From Micromonospora ferruginea (GTDB lineage Bacteria; Actinomycetota; Actinomycetes; Mycobacteriales; Micromonosporaceae), in contig NZ_CP059322.2 of the NCBI RefSeq assembly GCF_013694245.2, positions 4,037,001-4,101,000 on the forward strand: a stretch of DNA of 64,000 nucleotides. Reading direction: 5' to 3'. The notes beneath the pieces are model-generated. The model was not told the DNA's origin. It saw nothing but the letters and a program-made list of their open reading frames with translations, and did not search any database. The position numbers and the translations under genes were made by a program. Every line of letters begins with the position of its first letter. Position 1 is the stretch's first letter. Of this stretch, positions 1 to 7,855 are shown in pieces.

Positions 1-560
1 CCGGCGCGGGCCAGCTCGGGCAGTTGCTCCGGTGTCCGGGCCAGCGCCACGGCAGCCGCCTCGGCCGCGGCCCGGGCCACCGCGCGCAGGTCGTCGCTGT
101 CCGCCCGCTGGGCCGCGCCGGCCGCCGCGGCGACCACGCTGAGCAGGGTGCCCTCGACCGGCCGGGCGACCGCGGCGTAGGCGGCGGCGGTGGCGGCGGC
201 CAGCGCGCCGGCGAGCTGCCGGCCCCGGACCGCCGGCGCGGCGCCGAGCGTGTCGGCCAGGCCGCGCAGGATCTGCGAGAGGATCACGCCGGAGTTGCCC
301 CGCGCGCCGAGCAGCGCGCCCTGCGCCATCAGCCGCAGCGCGTGCCCGTGCGGGGTGTGCCCGTCGTCGGGCAGGGTGCCCAGGTCCATCGCCAGGGCCT
401 GCTGCGCGGAGGTGAGCGTGAGCACCAGGTTGGTGCCGGTGTCGCCGTCCGGCACCGGATAGACGTTGAGGTCGTCGATCTCGCCCTGGTGCCGCTGGAG
501 GGCGGCCAGCCCGCTCGTGCACCAGCGGCGCACCGCGGCCGCGTCGAGGGTGTCCAGCAC
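1..560 (-). CDS. DAK/DhaL-domain protein (YloV/FakA-like), partial at left edge
   Basis: The start-containing end of a gene that runs off the left edge; 186 residues are visible. The N-terminal part of a DAK/DhaL phosphatase-type domain is present: the metal-binding signature DGDTGTN lies at residues 38-44 and a second family motif, GARGNSGVILSQILRG, starts near residue 85. Relatives of this layout are about 550 residues and include fatty-acid kinase FakA (YloV). In actinobacteria the gene usually lies between rpmB and recG, and here it is divergent from rpmB, which fits. GTG 560 is chosen because the domain begins a few residues later. Whether the missing part makes it a FakA-type kinase cannot be seen. 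Confidence 0.8.
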   Translation of the reverse strand, partial: MLDTLDAAAVRRWCTSGLAALQRHQGEIDDLNVYPVPDGDTGTNLVLTLTSAQQALAMDLGTLPDDGHTPHGHALRLMAQGALLGARGNSGVILSQILRGLADTLGAAPAVRGRQLAGALAAATAAAYAAVARPVEGTLLSVVAAAAGAAQRADSDDLRAVARAAAEAAAVALARTPEQLPELARA

Positions 561-673
561 GTCGGGAAGCCTACTGGCGCGCACCGACACGCGCCGGGTC
601 GTCCGGCGTGTCCGACCGGCGGGGCGGTCCGGCCGGCCGGCCGGTACGCTGGTCGGGCTCGGCGAAGGGCCGG

Positions 674-703
674 TTGGGCGTACGGATCGGCATCGGGTAA
701 CCT
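674..703 (+). promoter_or_regulatory. Candidate rpmB promoter
   Basis: A -35-like TTGGGC (674-679) and a -10-like TAACCT (698-703) are separated by 18 bases, about 65 bases upstream of the rpmB start. The intergenic region (561-767) separates the divergent DAK-domain gene and rpmB and holds no other recognisable feature. Inferred from spacing and sequence only. Confidence 0.35.
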
Positions 704-767
704 GACCAGGTTGCCCGGGCTGCGCCTGGCGGCGACCTCATGAACGTATCAATCCCAGGAGTATCCC

Positions 768-959
768 GTGGCTAGCGTGTGCGACGTCTGTGGCAAGGGG
801 CCGGGCTTCGGCCACAACGTGCCCTGGTCCAAGAAGAAGACCAACCGCCGCTGGAACCCGAACATCCAGTCGGTGCGGACCCCGGCCGGTGGCGGCACCA
901 CCAAGAAGCTTCAGGTCTGCACCTCGTGCATCAAGGCCGGCAAGGTCACCCGCGCCTGA
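768..959 (+). CDS. rpmB: 50S ribosomal protein bL28
   Basis: Structural protein of the large ribosomal subunit, 63 residues, the usual length for bL28. The N-terminus MASVCDVCGKGPGFG and the following SKKKTNRRWNPN stretch are typical of the family. Two CxxC pairs (C5/C8 and C51/C54) mark it as the zinc-binding C+ form; many actinobacteria also keep a zinc-independent paralogue induced under zinc limitation, which cannot be judged from this window. The GTG start at 768 has an AGGAG Shine-Dalgarno (757-761) seven bases upstream. It stands alone, divergent from the DAK-domain gene, with a hairpin just downstream. Confidence 0.97.
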   Translation: MASVCDVCGKGPGFGHNVPWSKKKTNRRWNPNIQSVRTPAGGGTTKKLQVCTSCIKAGKVTRA

Positions 960-988
960 CGCGGCAGCACCACCGGACATCGTCGGTC

Positions 989-1015
989 GCCGGCGGCCCC
1001 CTCGGGGTCGCCGGC
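989..1015 (+). terminator. Hairpin after rpmB
   Basis: A 12-bp stem (989-1000 with 1004-1015, loop CTC, one G-T pair) follows the rpmB stop by 30 bases. There is no long T-run, as is common in high-GC actinomycetes. Likely rpmB terminator. Confidence 0.5.
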
Positions 1016-1142
1016 TTCTGTCGTATCCACCGTCCCGTGGCGACGGCTGACCGACCGTACGGCGACCCGCTGGCATCCGCCGGTTAGGGTGCTGCTGCGC
1101 CGGCCGTCCGGTTCCGGCGCGAGCCGTGGGGAGGAACGACCG

Positions 1143-2399
1143 GTGGACCTCGATCTGGGTCGCGAGCACGTGGTGGTGGTCGGCGGGTCGTTCGGCTCGC
1201 TGCGCTGGTTCGACCAGGAGCTGCCGGCCGGCAGCGTGGTGCTCGTCGAGGAGCCGGACGTGATCCACCGTCGCGGCCTGGCCCGGTTCGCCGAGGAGCT
1301 GCCGCTGATCGGCCGGCTGGTCGCGGCGGAATACCAGACCGGCCTCGACGTCGACGACCTGCTCGCCCGGGAGCCCGGCCTGGCCGGCGCGCGGCTGGTC
1401 CTGCCCGGCCTGGAGTACGCGGTCGGCGCCACCGCCCGGCTGGCCGACCGGCTCGGCCTGCCCGGCGCCGGGGCAAGGGCCGCGGACGTCTTCTCCGACA
1501 AGCACCGGATGCGCCTGCTCGCCGACGAGATCGGCCTGGCCAACCCCGCCTACGAGCTGGTCGACGACCCGGACCGGGCGGTCGCGTTCGCCCGGGCGCA
1601 CGGCGACCGGTGCGTGCTCAAGCCCACCCGCCGCTCGGGCAGCCTCGGTGTGCAACTGATCACCGACCCGGCCGAGCTGCCGGGCCGGTGGGCGGCCAGC
1701 GCCACCCCGCCGGAGCCGGCCGAGGCGACCGAGCGCGGCCTGCCCACCGGCGTGCTGGTCGAGGAGTTGCTGGTCGGCTCCGAGCACAGCGTGGAGCTGC
1801 TGGTCGCCGACGGCGAGGTGCTGTTCGCCAACGTCACCGACAAGCGGGTCGCCGGCGGCCGGTACCCGGTGGAGACCGGGCACACCGTGCCGTCCGCGCT
1901 GCCCACGGCCGAGCACGACGCGTTGCGGTCGGCCGCGGTGCGGCTCGCCGAGGCGGCCGGCTTCCGCAGCGGCATGCTGCACAGCGAGTGGATCCTGGTC
2001 GACGGCGTGCCGACGCTCGTCGAGTGCGCCGCCCGGATGCCCGGCGACATGATCACCGCGCTGATCTCGATCGCCTACGAGCGGGACGTCATCGAGGCGT
2101 ACCTGCGGGTGCTGCGCGGCGAACGGCCAGCGCTGCCGCAGCGGCCGACCGGCGCGGCGGCGATCGAGTTCCTGGTCGCCCCGCCGGGCCGGGTCACCGC
2201 GGTGGACGGCCGGCGGGCCGCGCTGCGGGTGCCGGGCGTGCTCGACGTGCAGGTCGAGACGAAGGTCGGGCAGACCGTGCCCGAGCTGCTCTCCTCGGCG
2301 CACCGCAGCGGGCACCTGATGGCCTGGGGCGCGACGCCGGACGAGGCGGCGGTCGCGGCCCGCCGCGCCGCCGGGGAGATCCGCATCACCGTCGGCTGA
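1143..2399 (+). CDS. ATP-grasp domain enzyme
   Basis: A 418-residue ATP-grasp ligase-type protein of unknown substrate. Residues 1-110 form a pre-ATP-grasp Rossmann-like region (HVVVVGG near the start). The ATP-grasp fold follows: FSDKHRMRLLADEIG, the lysine segment CVLKPTRRSGSLGVQL, an EELL(V)GSEHSVE segment, and a metal-binding C-terminal part ending in VECAARMPGD. Family members join a carboxylate to an amine or thiol at the cost of ATP; carbamoyl-phosphate synthetase large subunit and amino-acid ligases are the nearest well-known relatives. A longer reading from 1089 is possible, but GTG 1143 has a good GGAGGA site seven bases upstream. Its end lies 2 bases from the convergent GNAT gene, so no terminator separates them. 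Confidence 0.8.
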   Translation: MDLDLGREHVVVVGGSFGSLRWFDQELPAGSVVLVEEPDVIHRRGLARFAEELPLIGRLVAAEYQTGLDVDDLLAREPGLAGARLVLPGLEYAVGATARLADRLGLPGAGARAADVFSDKHRMRLLADEIGLANPAYELVDDPDRAVAFARAHGDRCVLKPTRRSGSLGVQLITDPAELPGRWAASATPPEPAEATERGLPTGVLVEELLVGSEHSVELLVADGEVLFANVTDKRVAGGRYPVETGHTVPSALPTAEHDALRSAAVRLAEAAGFRSGMLHSEWILVDGVPTLVECAARMPGDMITALISIAYERDVIEAYLRVLRGERPALPQRPTGAAAIEFLVAPPGRVTAVDGRRAALRVPGVLDVQVETKVGQTVPELLSSAHRSGHLMAWGATPDEAAVAARRAAGEIRITVG

Positions 2400-2401
2400 C
2401 G

Positions 2402-2869
2402 TCAGAGGGTACGGCCGAACGACAGGCAGCCCGGCGCGTCCTTGTAGTAGCCGAAGTTCGGGATCCGCTCGTAGCCGGACGAGGTGTACATGGCGATCGC
2501 CTCGGGCTGCTTGTCGCCGCACTCCAGCACGATCCGCTTGCGGCCGGCGTCGCGCGCGGACCGCTCGATCGCGGCGAGCACCGACCGGGCCACCCCGCGA
2601 CCCCGGGCGTCCGGCGCGGTGTACATCCGCTTCAGCTCGGCCTCGTCGTCGTCCTCGCCGTGGCTGCGCCAGCCGCCACAACCGACCGGCCGCCCGTCCA
2701 GATAGGCGATCAGGAACGCGCCGGCCGGCGGGACGAACTCGTCGGCGTCGACCGGCGTCTCGTCGCCGCTGCCGCCGTACCGCGCGCCCAGGTCGGCCAG
2801 CGCCGCCCGGATCAACGCCTGCGACTCCGGCGCGTCGAAGCGCCGCGGGAGGATCTCGATCTCGCTCAC
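2402..2869 (-). CDS. GNAT family N-acetyltransferase
   Basis: A 155-residue single-domain GNAT acyltransferase. The acetyl-CoA pyrophosphate-binding loop is seen as ARGRGVARSVL (R/Q-x-x-G-x-G/A type) around residues 89-99, followed by the RIVLECGDKQPEAIAMYTSSGY segment (beta4-alpha4 and the conserved Tyr) typical of small cytoplasmic GNATs. The substrate is unknown. It starts at GTG 2869 and ends two bases from the convergent ATP-grasp gene. It is on the same strand as thiL but upstream of neither partner closely enough to claim an operon (82 bases from the thiL stop). Confidence 0.85.
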   Translation of the reverse strand: MSEIEILPRRFDAPESQALIRAALADLGARYGGSGDETPVDADEFVPPAGAFLIAYLDGRPVGCGGWRSHGEDDDEAELKRMYTAPDARGRGVARSVLAAIERSARDAGRKRIVLECGDKQPEAIAMYTSSGYERIPNFGYYKDAPGCLSFGRTL

Positions 2870-2951
2870 CGTGTCAGGTTACGACCGGCCCGGACGCCCG
2901 GCTCGCCCCCGCCGCCGAGGTCGGACGCAGATCACTGCGGGGTACGGCGGG

Positions 2952-3890
2952 CTACCGGAAATGGTCCCAGCCGGGCGGCCCGTCGTAGCCGGCGCCGTCG
3001 ACGGTGACCCCGGCGCCCTCGCTCACCCGGCCGACCCGCCGCCAGCCGTCCGGCAGCGCCGCGTCCGGCGGGAACGTCGCGGCCAGGGCGTGGTCGTCGC
3101 CACCGGCCAGGATCCAGGAGTACGGGTCGACGCCGAGCGCCTGCGCCGCGTCGCGCATCTGCCGGGGCACCTCGAACGCGTCCCGGCTCAGGTCGATCGC
3201 CACCCCGCTGGCCGCCGCCACGTGCCCGAGGTCGGCGAGCAGCCCGTCCGACACGTCGATCATCGAGGTGGCCCCGGCGCCCGCCGCCGCCGGTCCGGCC
3301 GGGTAGGGCACCTCCGGCCGGCGGAACGCCTCGACCAGCAGGCGGGGCGTGCGGAAGCCACGGGACAGCACGGTGTAACCGGCCGCCGCCCAGCCGGTCC
3401 GCCCGGCCAGCGCCACCACGTCGCCCGGCCGGGCTCCGGAGCGCACCACCGGCGGCCGGCCGGCCAGGTCGCCGAGCGCGGTCACCGCGACGGTCAGCGT
3501 CGGGCTGGCCGACATGTCGCCACCGACCACGCTCGCGCCCACCCCGGCCGCCTCCGCCCCCAGCCCGTCGGCCAGCTCCTCCGCCCAGGCCGGGTCCAGC
3601 TCGGCCGGCATGCAGAGCGCGACCAGCAGCGCGGTCGGGGTGGCGCCCATGGCGGCGACGTCGGCGAGGTTGGCCGCCGCCGCCCGGTGTCCCACGTCCC
3701 GTGCCGACGACCAGTCCCGCCGGAAGTGCCGCCCCTCGACCAGCACGTCGGTGGAGGCGACCACCCGCCGGTCCGGCGCCGCCACCACCGCGCCGTCGTC
3801 GCCGGGGCCGAGCAGGCAGCTCTCCCCGTACGACAGCCGGGCGGTCACCCGGTCGATCAGTCCGAACTCGCCGACACCCGCGACCGTCAT
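2952..3890 (-). CDS. thiL: Thiamine-monophosphate kinase
   Basis: Phosphorylates thiamine monophosphate to thiamine diphosphate, the last step of cofactor synthesis, in the cytoplasm. The 312-residue product shows the PurM/ThiL fold motifs: GPGDD (28-32), STDVLVEGRHF, NLADVAAMGATP, GGDMSASP, SMIDVSDGLLADL and AGGDDHAL. ATG 3890 is chosen over the 42-codon longer frame because the family N-terminus (GEFGLIDR) follows at once and a GAGGGGAC site lies just upstream. The order with Lrp-like, DUF3515 and ddl genes is common in actinobacteria. The divergent Lrp-like gene begins 168 bases away. Confidence 0.95.
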   Translation of the reverse strand: MTVAGVGEFGLIDRVTARLSYGESCLLGPGDDGAVVAAPDRRVVASTDVLVEGRHFRRDWSSARDVGHRAAAANLADVAAMGATPTALLVALCMPAELDPAWAEELADGLGAEAAGVGASVVGGDMSASPTLTVAVTALGDLAGRPPVVRSGARPGDVVALAGRTGWAAAGYTVLSRGFRTPRLLVEAFRRPEVPYPAGPAAAGAGATSMIDVSDGLLADLGHVAAASGVAIDLSRDAFEVPRQMRDAAQALGVDPYSWILAGGDDHALAATFPPDAALPDGWRRVGRVSEGAGVTVDGAGYDGPPGWDHFR

Positions 3891-4057
3891 GCCGTCCCCT
3901 CGTTCCGTTCCGTCGTCCCGCACGTCCCACCCCTGTCCCCGTACCGGCGTGTGCTCGCTCACCGCGTCCACCCGGCGACCGATAGGGATCACCCCCGCCC
4001 GGTGCGGTAGTTTCACCCTTCGGGCCGCCCCAGGCGGCGACGGACGGAGGTCGAGTC

Positions 4058-4291
4058 GTGGTACAGGCGTACATCCTCATCCAGACCGAGGTCGGTCGGG
4101 CGCGTGACGTGGCCGGTCTGATCGCGGACCTTGCCGGCGTGGTTCGGGTCGACGCCGTCACCGGGCCCTACGACGTGGTCGTGCTCACCGAGGCGAACAC
4201 GGTCGACGAGCTGGGCAAACTCATCGTCAGCAAGGTGCAGATGGTGCCCGGCATCACCCGCACCCTCACGTGTTCGGTGGTGCGGCTGTAA
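4058..4291 (+). CDS. Stand-alone Lrp/AsnC ligand-binding (RAM) domain protein
   Basis: A 77-residue protein with only the alpha/beta effector domain of Lrp/AsnC regulators (VQAYILIQTEVG ... VTGPYDVVVLTEA) and no DNA-binding helix-turn-helix. Such stand-alone domains assemble as dimers or octamers and bind amino acids; they may modulate full-length Lrp proteins. GTG 4058 has a GGACGGAGG site upstream. The DUF3515 gene starts on the base after its stop codon, so the two are probably co-transcribed and translationally coupled. Confidence 0.85.
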   Translation: MVQAYILIQTEVGRARDVAGLIADLAGVVRVDAVTGPYDVVVLTEANTVDELGKLIVSKVQMVPGITRTLTCSVVRL

Positions 4292-4879
4292 GTGGAAGAG
4301 ACGGAAGACACCCCGCGCCGGGACCGCGGCAACCGCCGGGCCGCGCTCTGGGCGACAGTGGTGGCGGTGCCGGTGACCGTGGCGGTGGCCGCCTTCACCC
4401 TCGCCAAGCTGGCTCCGGAGTCGCCGGACGCGACGCCGAGCGCCTCGGCCAGCCCTCGGGCGCAGTCGAGCGCGCCGGTCGAGCTGCCCGCCCCGGCGCT
4501 GGCCGAGCGCCCCGCGGTCCTCTGCCGCGCGCTGGTGTCGCAACTGCCCGACAGCGTGCGTGACCTGCGGCAGCGCCCGGTCACCGCGGGCCCGGAGCAG
4601 AACGCCGCCTACGGCGACCCGGCGCTCACCGTGGCCTGCGGCGGGAGCGCGCCGCTGGTGCCGCCCACCGACGAGGTCTTCCGGGTCAACGGCGTGTGCT
4701 GGCATCCGGTGCAGGAGGCCGACGCCACGGTGCTGACCACCGTCGACCGCGAGGTGCCCGTCCGGGTCCGCGCGCCAACCGCCTACCAGCCCGCGTTGCA
4801 GTGGGTGGTGCAGATCTCCGACGCGGTGGTCAGCGCGCTGCCCTCGGCGAAGACCGCGCCCTCCGGCTGCTCCGGCTGA
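4292..4879 (+). CDS. DUF3515 family membrane-anchored protein
   Basis: A 195-residue protein of unknown function, conserved in actinobacteria beside thiL and ddl. It has a short basic cytoplasmic N-terminus, one membrane segment at about residues 18-40, then a Ser/Ala/Pro-rich linker and an extracytoplasmic domain with four cysteines (in LCRAL, VACGG, GVCWHP and SGCSG) that could form two disulfides. The GTG start immediately follows the TAA of the Lrp-like gene. The stop is 15 bases from the end of the convergent ddl gene. The family assignment rests on context and the cysteine pattern; it has no known reaction. Confidence 0.75.
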   Translation: MEETEDTPRRDRGNRRAALWATVVAVPVTVAVAAFTLAKLAPESPDATPSASASPRAQSSAPVELPAPALAERPAVLCRALVSQLPDSVRDLRQRPVTAGPEQNAAYGDPALTVACGGSAPLVPPTDEVFRVNGVCWHPVQEADATVLTTVDREVPVRVRAPTAYQPALQWVVQISDAVVSALPSAKTAPSGCSG

Positions 4880-4894
4880 CCCCGCCCCGGCCGG

Positions 4895-5998
4895 TCAGCG
4901 GCCGGTGCGGCGGTGCAGGGCGGTCCGGATCAGGCGGTTGACCAGCTTCGGGTATTCCAGCCCGCTGGCCGCCCACATGCGCGGGAACATCGACGTCGGG
5001 GTGAAGCCCGGCATCGTGTTGATCTCGTTGAGGTAGACGTCCAGCTCCGGGGTGACAAAGAAGTCGACCCGGGCCAGGCCGGAGCAGTCCAGCGCGGTGA
5101 AGGCACGGGTGGCGTACTCGCGCACCTGCCGGGTGACCGCGTCGGCCAGGCCGGCCGGGACGTCGTACTCGCAGACCTCGTCGGCGAAGATGTACTTGGC
5201 TTCGAAGTCGTACCAGTCGCGGTCGCCGATCATCCGCACCTCGGCGAGCACCGACGCCTCGGGCGCGCCGCCGGCCTCGCCCTCCAGCACGCCGCACTCG
5301 ATCTCGCGGCCCACCACGGCGCCTTCGACCAGCACCTTGCTGTCGATCTCCCGCGCCGTGGCCAGGGCGGCGTCGAGCTGCGCCCAGTCGTCGACCTTGG
5401 TGATGCCGAACGAGGAGCCGGCCCGGGACGGCTTGACGAAGACGGGCAGCCCGAGGCGCTCCTTGTCCTCGTCGGAGAGCGACATGCCGGCGCGCAGCAC
5501 CGCGTACGGGCCGACCGGGATGCCCTCGGCCGCGCAGAGCTTCTTGGTGAACTCCTTGTCCATGGCGGCGGCGGACGCGAACACGTTCGCCCCGACGTAG
5601 GGGATGTCCGCCATCTCCAGCATGCCCTGGATGGTGCCGTCCTCGCCGTACGCGCCGTGCAGCACCGGGAAGACCACGTCGACGTCGGCCAGCGCCACCG
5701 GGCCCTGGGCCGGGTCGAGCACCATCAGGCCGCCGGCGGCCGGGTCGGCGCGCAGCACCAGTTCGGCGCCGGAGCCGGCGGTGATCTCGGGGAGCTTGCG
5801 GTCGGCGATGGCGAGCCGCGCCGGGTCGCCGCTGGCCAGCACCCACTGGCCCTGGCGGGTGATGCCGACCGGGACGACCTCGAACTCGTCGGGGTCGAGG
5901 GCGGCCAGCACGCTGCCGGCGCTGACGCAGGAGATGCCGTGTTCGGGGCTGCGGCCGCCGAAGACGATCGCCACACGGGTCTTGCCTGGGGTGGTCAT
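4895..5998 (-). CDS. ddl: D-alanine--D-alanine ligase
   Basis: Makes the D-Ala-D-Ala dipeptide of peptidoglycan using ATP, in the cytoplasm. The 367-residue protein carries the family landmarks in order: [15 protein letters not shown] at the N-terminus, [22 protein letters not shown] in the ATP-grasp lid, and [15 protein letters not shown] at the metal site. The [10 protein letters not shown] and F/Y-K region looks like ordinary D-Ala-D-Ala rather than D-Ala-D-Lac ligases. ATG 5998 has GAGGTG just upstream; a GTG two codons earlier (6004) is less likely. In many actinobacteria it directly follows gpsA; here about 5 kb of accessory and other genes separate them. Confidence 0.95.
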   Translation of the reverse strand: MTTPGKTRVAIVFGGRSPEHGISCVSAGSVLAALDPDEFEVVPVGITRQGQWVLASGDPARLAIADRKLPEITAGSGAELVLRADPAAGGLMVLDPAQGPVALADVDVVFPVLHGAYGEDGTIQGMLEMADIPYVGANVFASAAAMDKEFTKKLCAAEGIPVGPYAVLRAGMSLSDEDKERLGLPVFVKPSRAGSSFGITKVDDWAQLDAALATAREIDSKVLVEGAVVGREIECGVLEGEAGGAPEASVLAEVRMIGDRDWYDFEAKYIFADEVCEYDVPAGLADAVTRQVREYATRAFTALDCSGLARVDFFVTPELDVYLNEINTMPGFTPTSMFPRMWAASGLEYPKLVNRLIRTALHRRTGR

Positions 5999-6243
5999 GG
6001 TCACCTCATCGGTCGCGGCTGCGGCTGGCCGTGCTCGCCGGTGGCGCTCACCCGGTTGACCTTACTGTGCGTCGTCGGGGGCGGTGGCCGATACCCGGGG
6101 AGAAGCGGTGCCGCGTGGCAACCGGTCAAGGCAACTTATACGGGGAGTAACGGCGCGGGCGGCCGGCGGCGGGACCTGCCACCGGCCGCCCGGCTCCCCG
6201 ACCCCGGTCGCCGCGTACCACGGGGTCGGGCCCGGTGTGGCTC

Positions 6244-6468
6244 TTACAGGGCCGGGTGGCGGGGGCGGCGGCCGACCGCGATGACCTTGACCCGCTGGCG
6301 GCCGGCGCGGACCATGCCCAGCGCCATGAAGGCGCCGGCGATCCGGTCGGCCGCCTCCCGGCTGCTCGCGCCGACGACCTGCCGGCGGCGCTCGGGGGTG
6401 GTGCGTTCGTCACGCTCGTGCCCGTCGGTCGGCCGGACGTCGGTGAGGACCACGAGGAACCGGGTCAT
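6244..6468 (-). CDS. Small hypothetical protein (74 aa)
   Basis: No family recognised. It begins MTRFLVVLTDVRPTD and is rich in Arg (RRRQVVGASSREAADR). The ATG at 6468 has a strong GGAGGTGG site six bases upstream, which is the main support for it being real. A longer reading to 6612 adds a low-complexity Arg-rich extension and is not favoured. The gene lies between ddl and the XRE-DUF397 pair, in a segment that looks accessory. The 245 bases between it and ddl (5999-6243) show no other gene. Confidence 0.5.
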   Translation of the reverse strand: MTRFLVVLTDVRPTDGHERDERTTPERRRQVVGASSREAADRIAGAFMALGMVRAGRQRVKVIAVGRRPRHPAL

Positions 6469-6744
6469 GTCCGGCCACCTCCGTCGCCGGAGCGGCAGGC
6501 CGTCACCGTCATCGCGAAATCCTCCCCGTCTGGTGGACCGGTACGGGCACGCGACGATCGGGTCGTGGGGGAGTAAAACCCGATCGCCGCGCGCCCCATC
6601 CCCTCCGGTCACTCACCACCACCGTCGCCACGACAACCGGTGGTGAGGACGCTGTCACAGATTGACAGGTGGACAGGCGTGAATGCAACTCTCATCGACT
6701 TTCTCTCACGCCCATTTTCCCACCGGATGTGCGACCATCGATGC

Positions 6745-7590
6745 ATGGCGCCGAAGACCGCCCGGGCCCGACGGCTCGGCATCCTGCTGCGGACCCACCG
6801 GGAGGCCCTCGGTCTCACCCTCGAGGCCGCGGCCGACGAGATCAACAGCACCCGCAGCACCCTGTCCCGCTACGAGAACGCCCAGACGCTGGTCAGTCCG
6901 GCCGCCGTACGCGCGCTGCTCACCACCTACCGGGTGGGACCCGACGAGATCGAAGCGGCGGTGCAACTGGCCAAGGACGCCCGCAAGCCCGGCTGGTGGG
7001 TGTCCTACTCGTACCTGCTGGACCGCCGCACCATCGACTTCATCGCGCTGGAGGCCGAGGCCACCGGCATCGCCAACTTCGAGCCGTCGGTGGTGCCCGG
7101 CCTGCTCCAGACCGCCGACTACATCCGCGGGGTGATGCGCGGCGGTCCACACACGCTCAGCGACGAGCAGGTGGAGCAGCGCGTCCAGCTCCGGCTGGAC
7201 CGTCAGCAACGCATCTCCGGCGAGGACCCGCCGATCCTCGACGCCATCATCGACGAGGGCGCGTTGCTGCGACCGGTCGGCGGCCCCACGGTGATGGCCG
7301 ACCAACTCCACCACCTGCTGAAGATGACCGAGCTGCCGAACATCACCGTGCAGGTGATCCCGCTGGCCGCCGGCTACCACCGGGGCACCCGGGGGTCCCT
7401 GCACATCCTGGAGTTCGCCGACCCCGAGGACCCGATCATCGCCTCGGTGGAGACCGTCGCCGGTCAGATGGTCCTGGACCGGCCGGGCGACCTCCGTACC
7501 TGCACGAAGATCATGGAGCACCTGCGGACCGTGGCGTTGAGCCCGGCGGCCAGTCGGGACCAGCTCCTCCGTCTGCTGAATGAGAGGTGA
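6745..7590 (+). CDS. XRE-family regulator with DUF5753 (Scr1-type)
   Basis: A 281-residue transcription regulator. An N-terminal helix-turn-helix (about residues 8-60, RRLGILLRTHREALGLT ... STRSTLSRYENA) is followed by a DUF5753 domain with the typical FEPSVVPGLLQTADYIRG segment and a C-terminal PNITVQVIPLAAGYHRG. Such proteins are abundant in Streptomyces and Micromonospora and are almost always paired with a small DUF397 protein, as here four bases downstream. ATG 6745 is the best start; no clear Shine-Dalgarno is visible and a TTGACA (6662-6667) lies upstream, so a short or leaderless transcript is possible. A decayed copy of the same pair sits at 56.4-57.1 kb. Confidence 0.88.
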   Translation: MAPKTARARRLGILLRTHREALGLTLEAAADEINSTRSTLSRYENAQTLVSPAAVRALLTTYRVGPDEIEAAVQLAKDARKPGWWVSYSYLLDRRTIDFIALEAEATGIANFEPSVVPGLLQTADYIRGVMRGGPHTLSDEQVEQRVQLRLDRQQRISGEDPPILDAIIDEGALLRPVGGPTVMADQLHHLLKMTELPNITVQVIPLAAGYHRGTRGSLHILEFADPEDPIIASVETVAGQMVLDRPGDLRTCTKIMEHLRTVALSPAASRDQLLRLLNER

Positions 7591-7594
7591 CCGT

Positions 7595-7795
7595 ATGAAC
7601 GGCACGAACCGGCCCCACCCGAGACCGACCGGCTGGCGCAAGAGCAGCCACAGCGGCGACGAGGGCGCGTGCGTGGAGATGGCGCCGCTGCCGGACTCGG
7701 TCGCGGTACGCGACTCCAAGGACCTGGCCGGCCCGGTGCTGGTCTTCCCGCCGGCCGCCTGGGCCGCCTTCACCGCCGCTCCCCCGCGCGCCTGA
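7595..7795 (+). CDS. DUF397 domain protein
   Basis: A 66-residue DUF397 protein, the standard partner of DUF5753/XRE regulators in actinomycetes. The family signature is clear: WRKSSHSGDEGACVEMA near the start, then VAVRDSKD and a C-terminal VFPPAAWAAFTAA. The ATG at 7595 has a GAGAGGTGA site upstream; the gene starts four bases after the XRE stop, so translation is probably coupled. XRE-DUF397 pairs behave like regulator-partner (sometimes toxin-antitoxin-like) modules; which applies here cannot be read from sequence. Confidence 0.88.
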   Translation: MNGTNRPHPRPTGWRKSSHSGDEGACVEMAPLPDSVAVRDSKDLAGPVLVFPPAAWAAFTAAPPRA

Positions 7796-7806
7796 CGCGG
7801 GCGCGT

Positions 7807-7855
7807 GTTAAGCGGGGGCCCCTGCTCTACCGAAGGCGTTAAGCGGGGGCCCCTC
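7807..7855. repeat. TTAA-G/C palindrome element, copy 1 (two arms)
   Basis: Two copies of TTAAGCGGGGGCCCC (7808-7822 and 7839-7853), separated by a short spacer read on the minus strand as CGCCTTCGGTAGAGCA. It lies at the convergent junction of the DUF397 gene and the ROK kinase. The TTA at 7839-7841 is the TAA stop of the ROK gene, and the arm encodes its last residues GGAPA. Probably a bidirectional terminator. Related copies lie near 17.0, 35.4, 52.7 and 59.3 kb. Confidence 0.8.

Noticed and set aside
738..2681. A 647-codon open frame on the minus strand covering rpmB and the ATP-grasp gene
   Set aside because: Antisense shadow in very GC-rich DNA: Arg/Gly/Pro-rich, no family motif, and it covers well-supported genes.
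4913..6646. A 577-codon plus-strand frame across ddl
   Set aside because: Shadow of ddl, low complexity, no motif.
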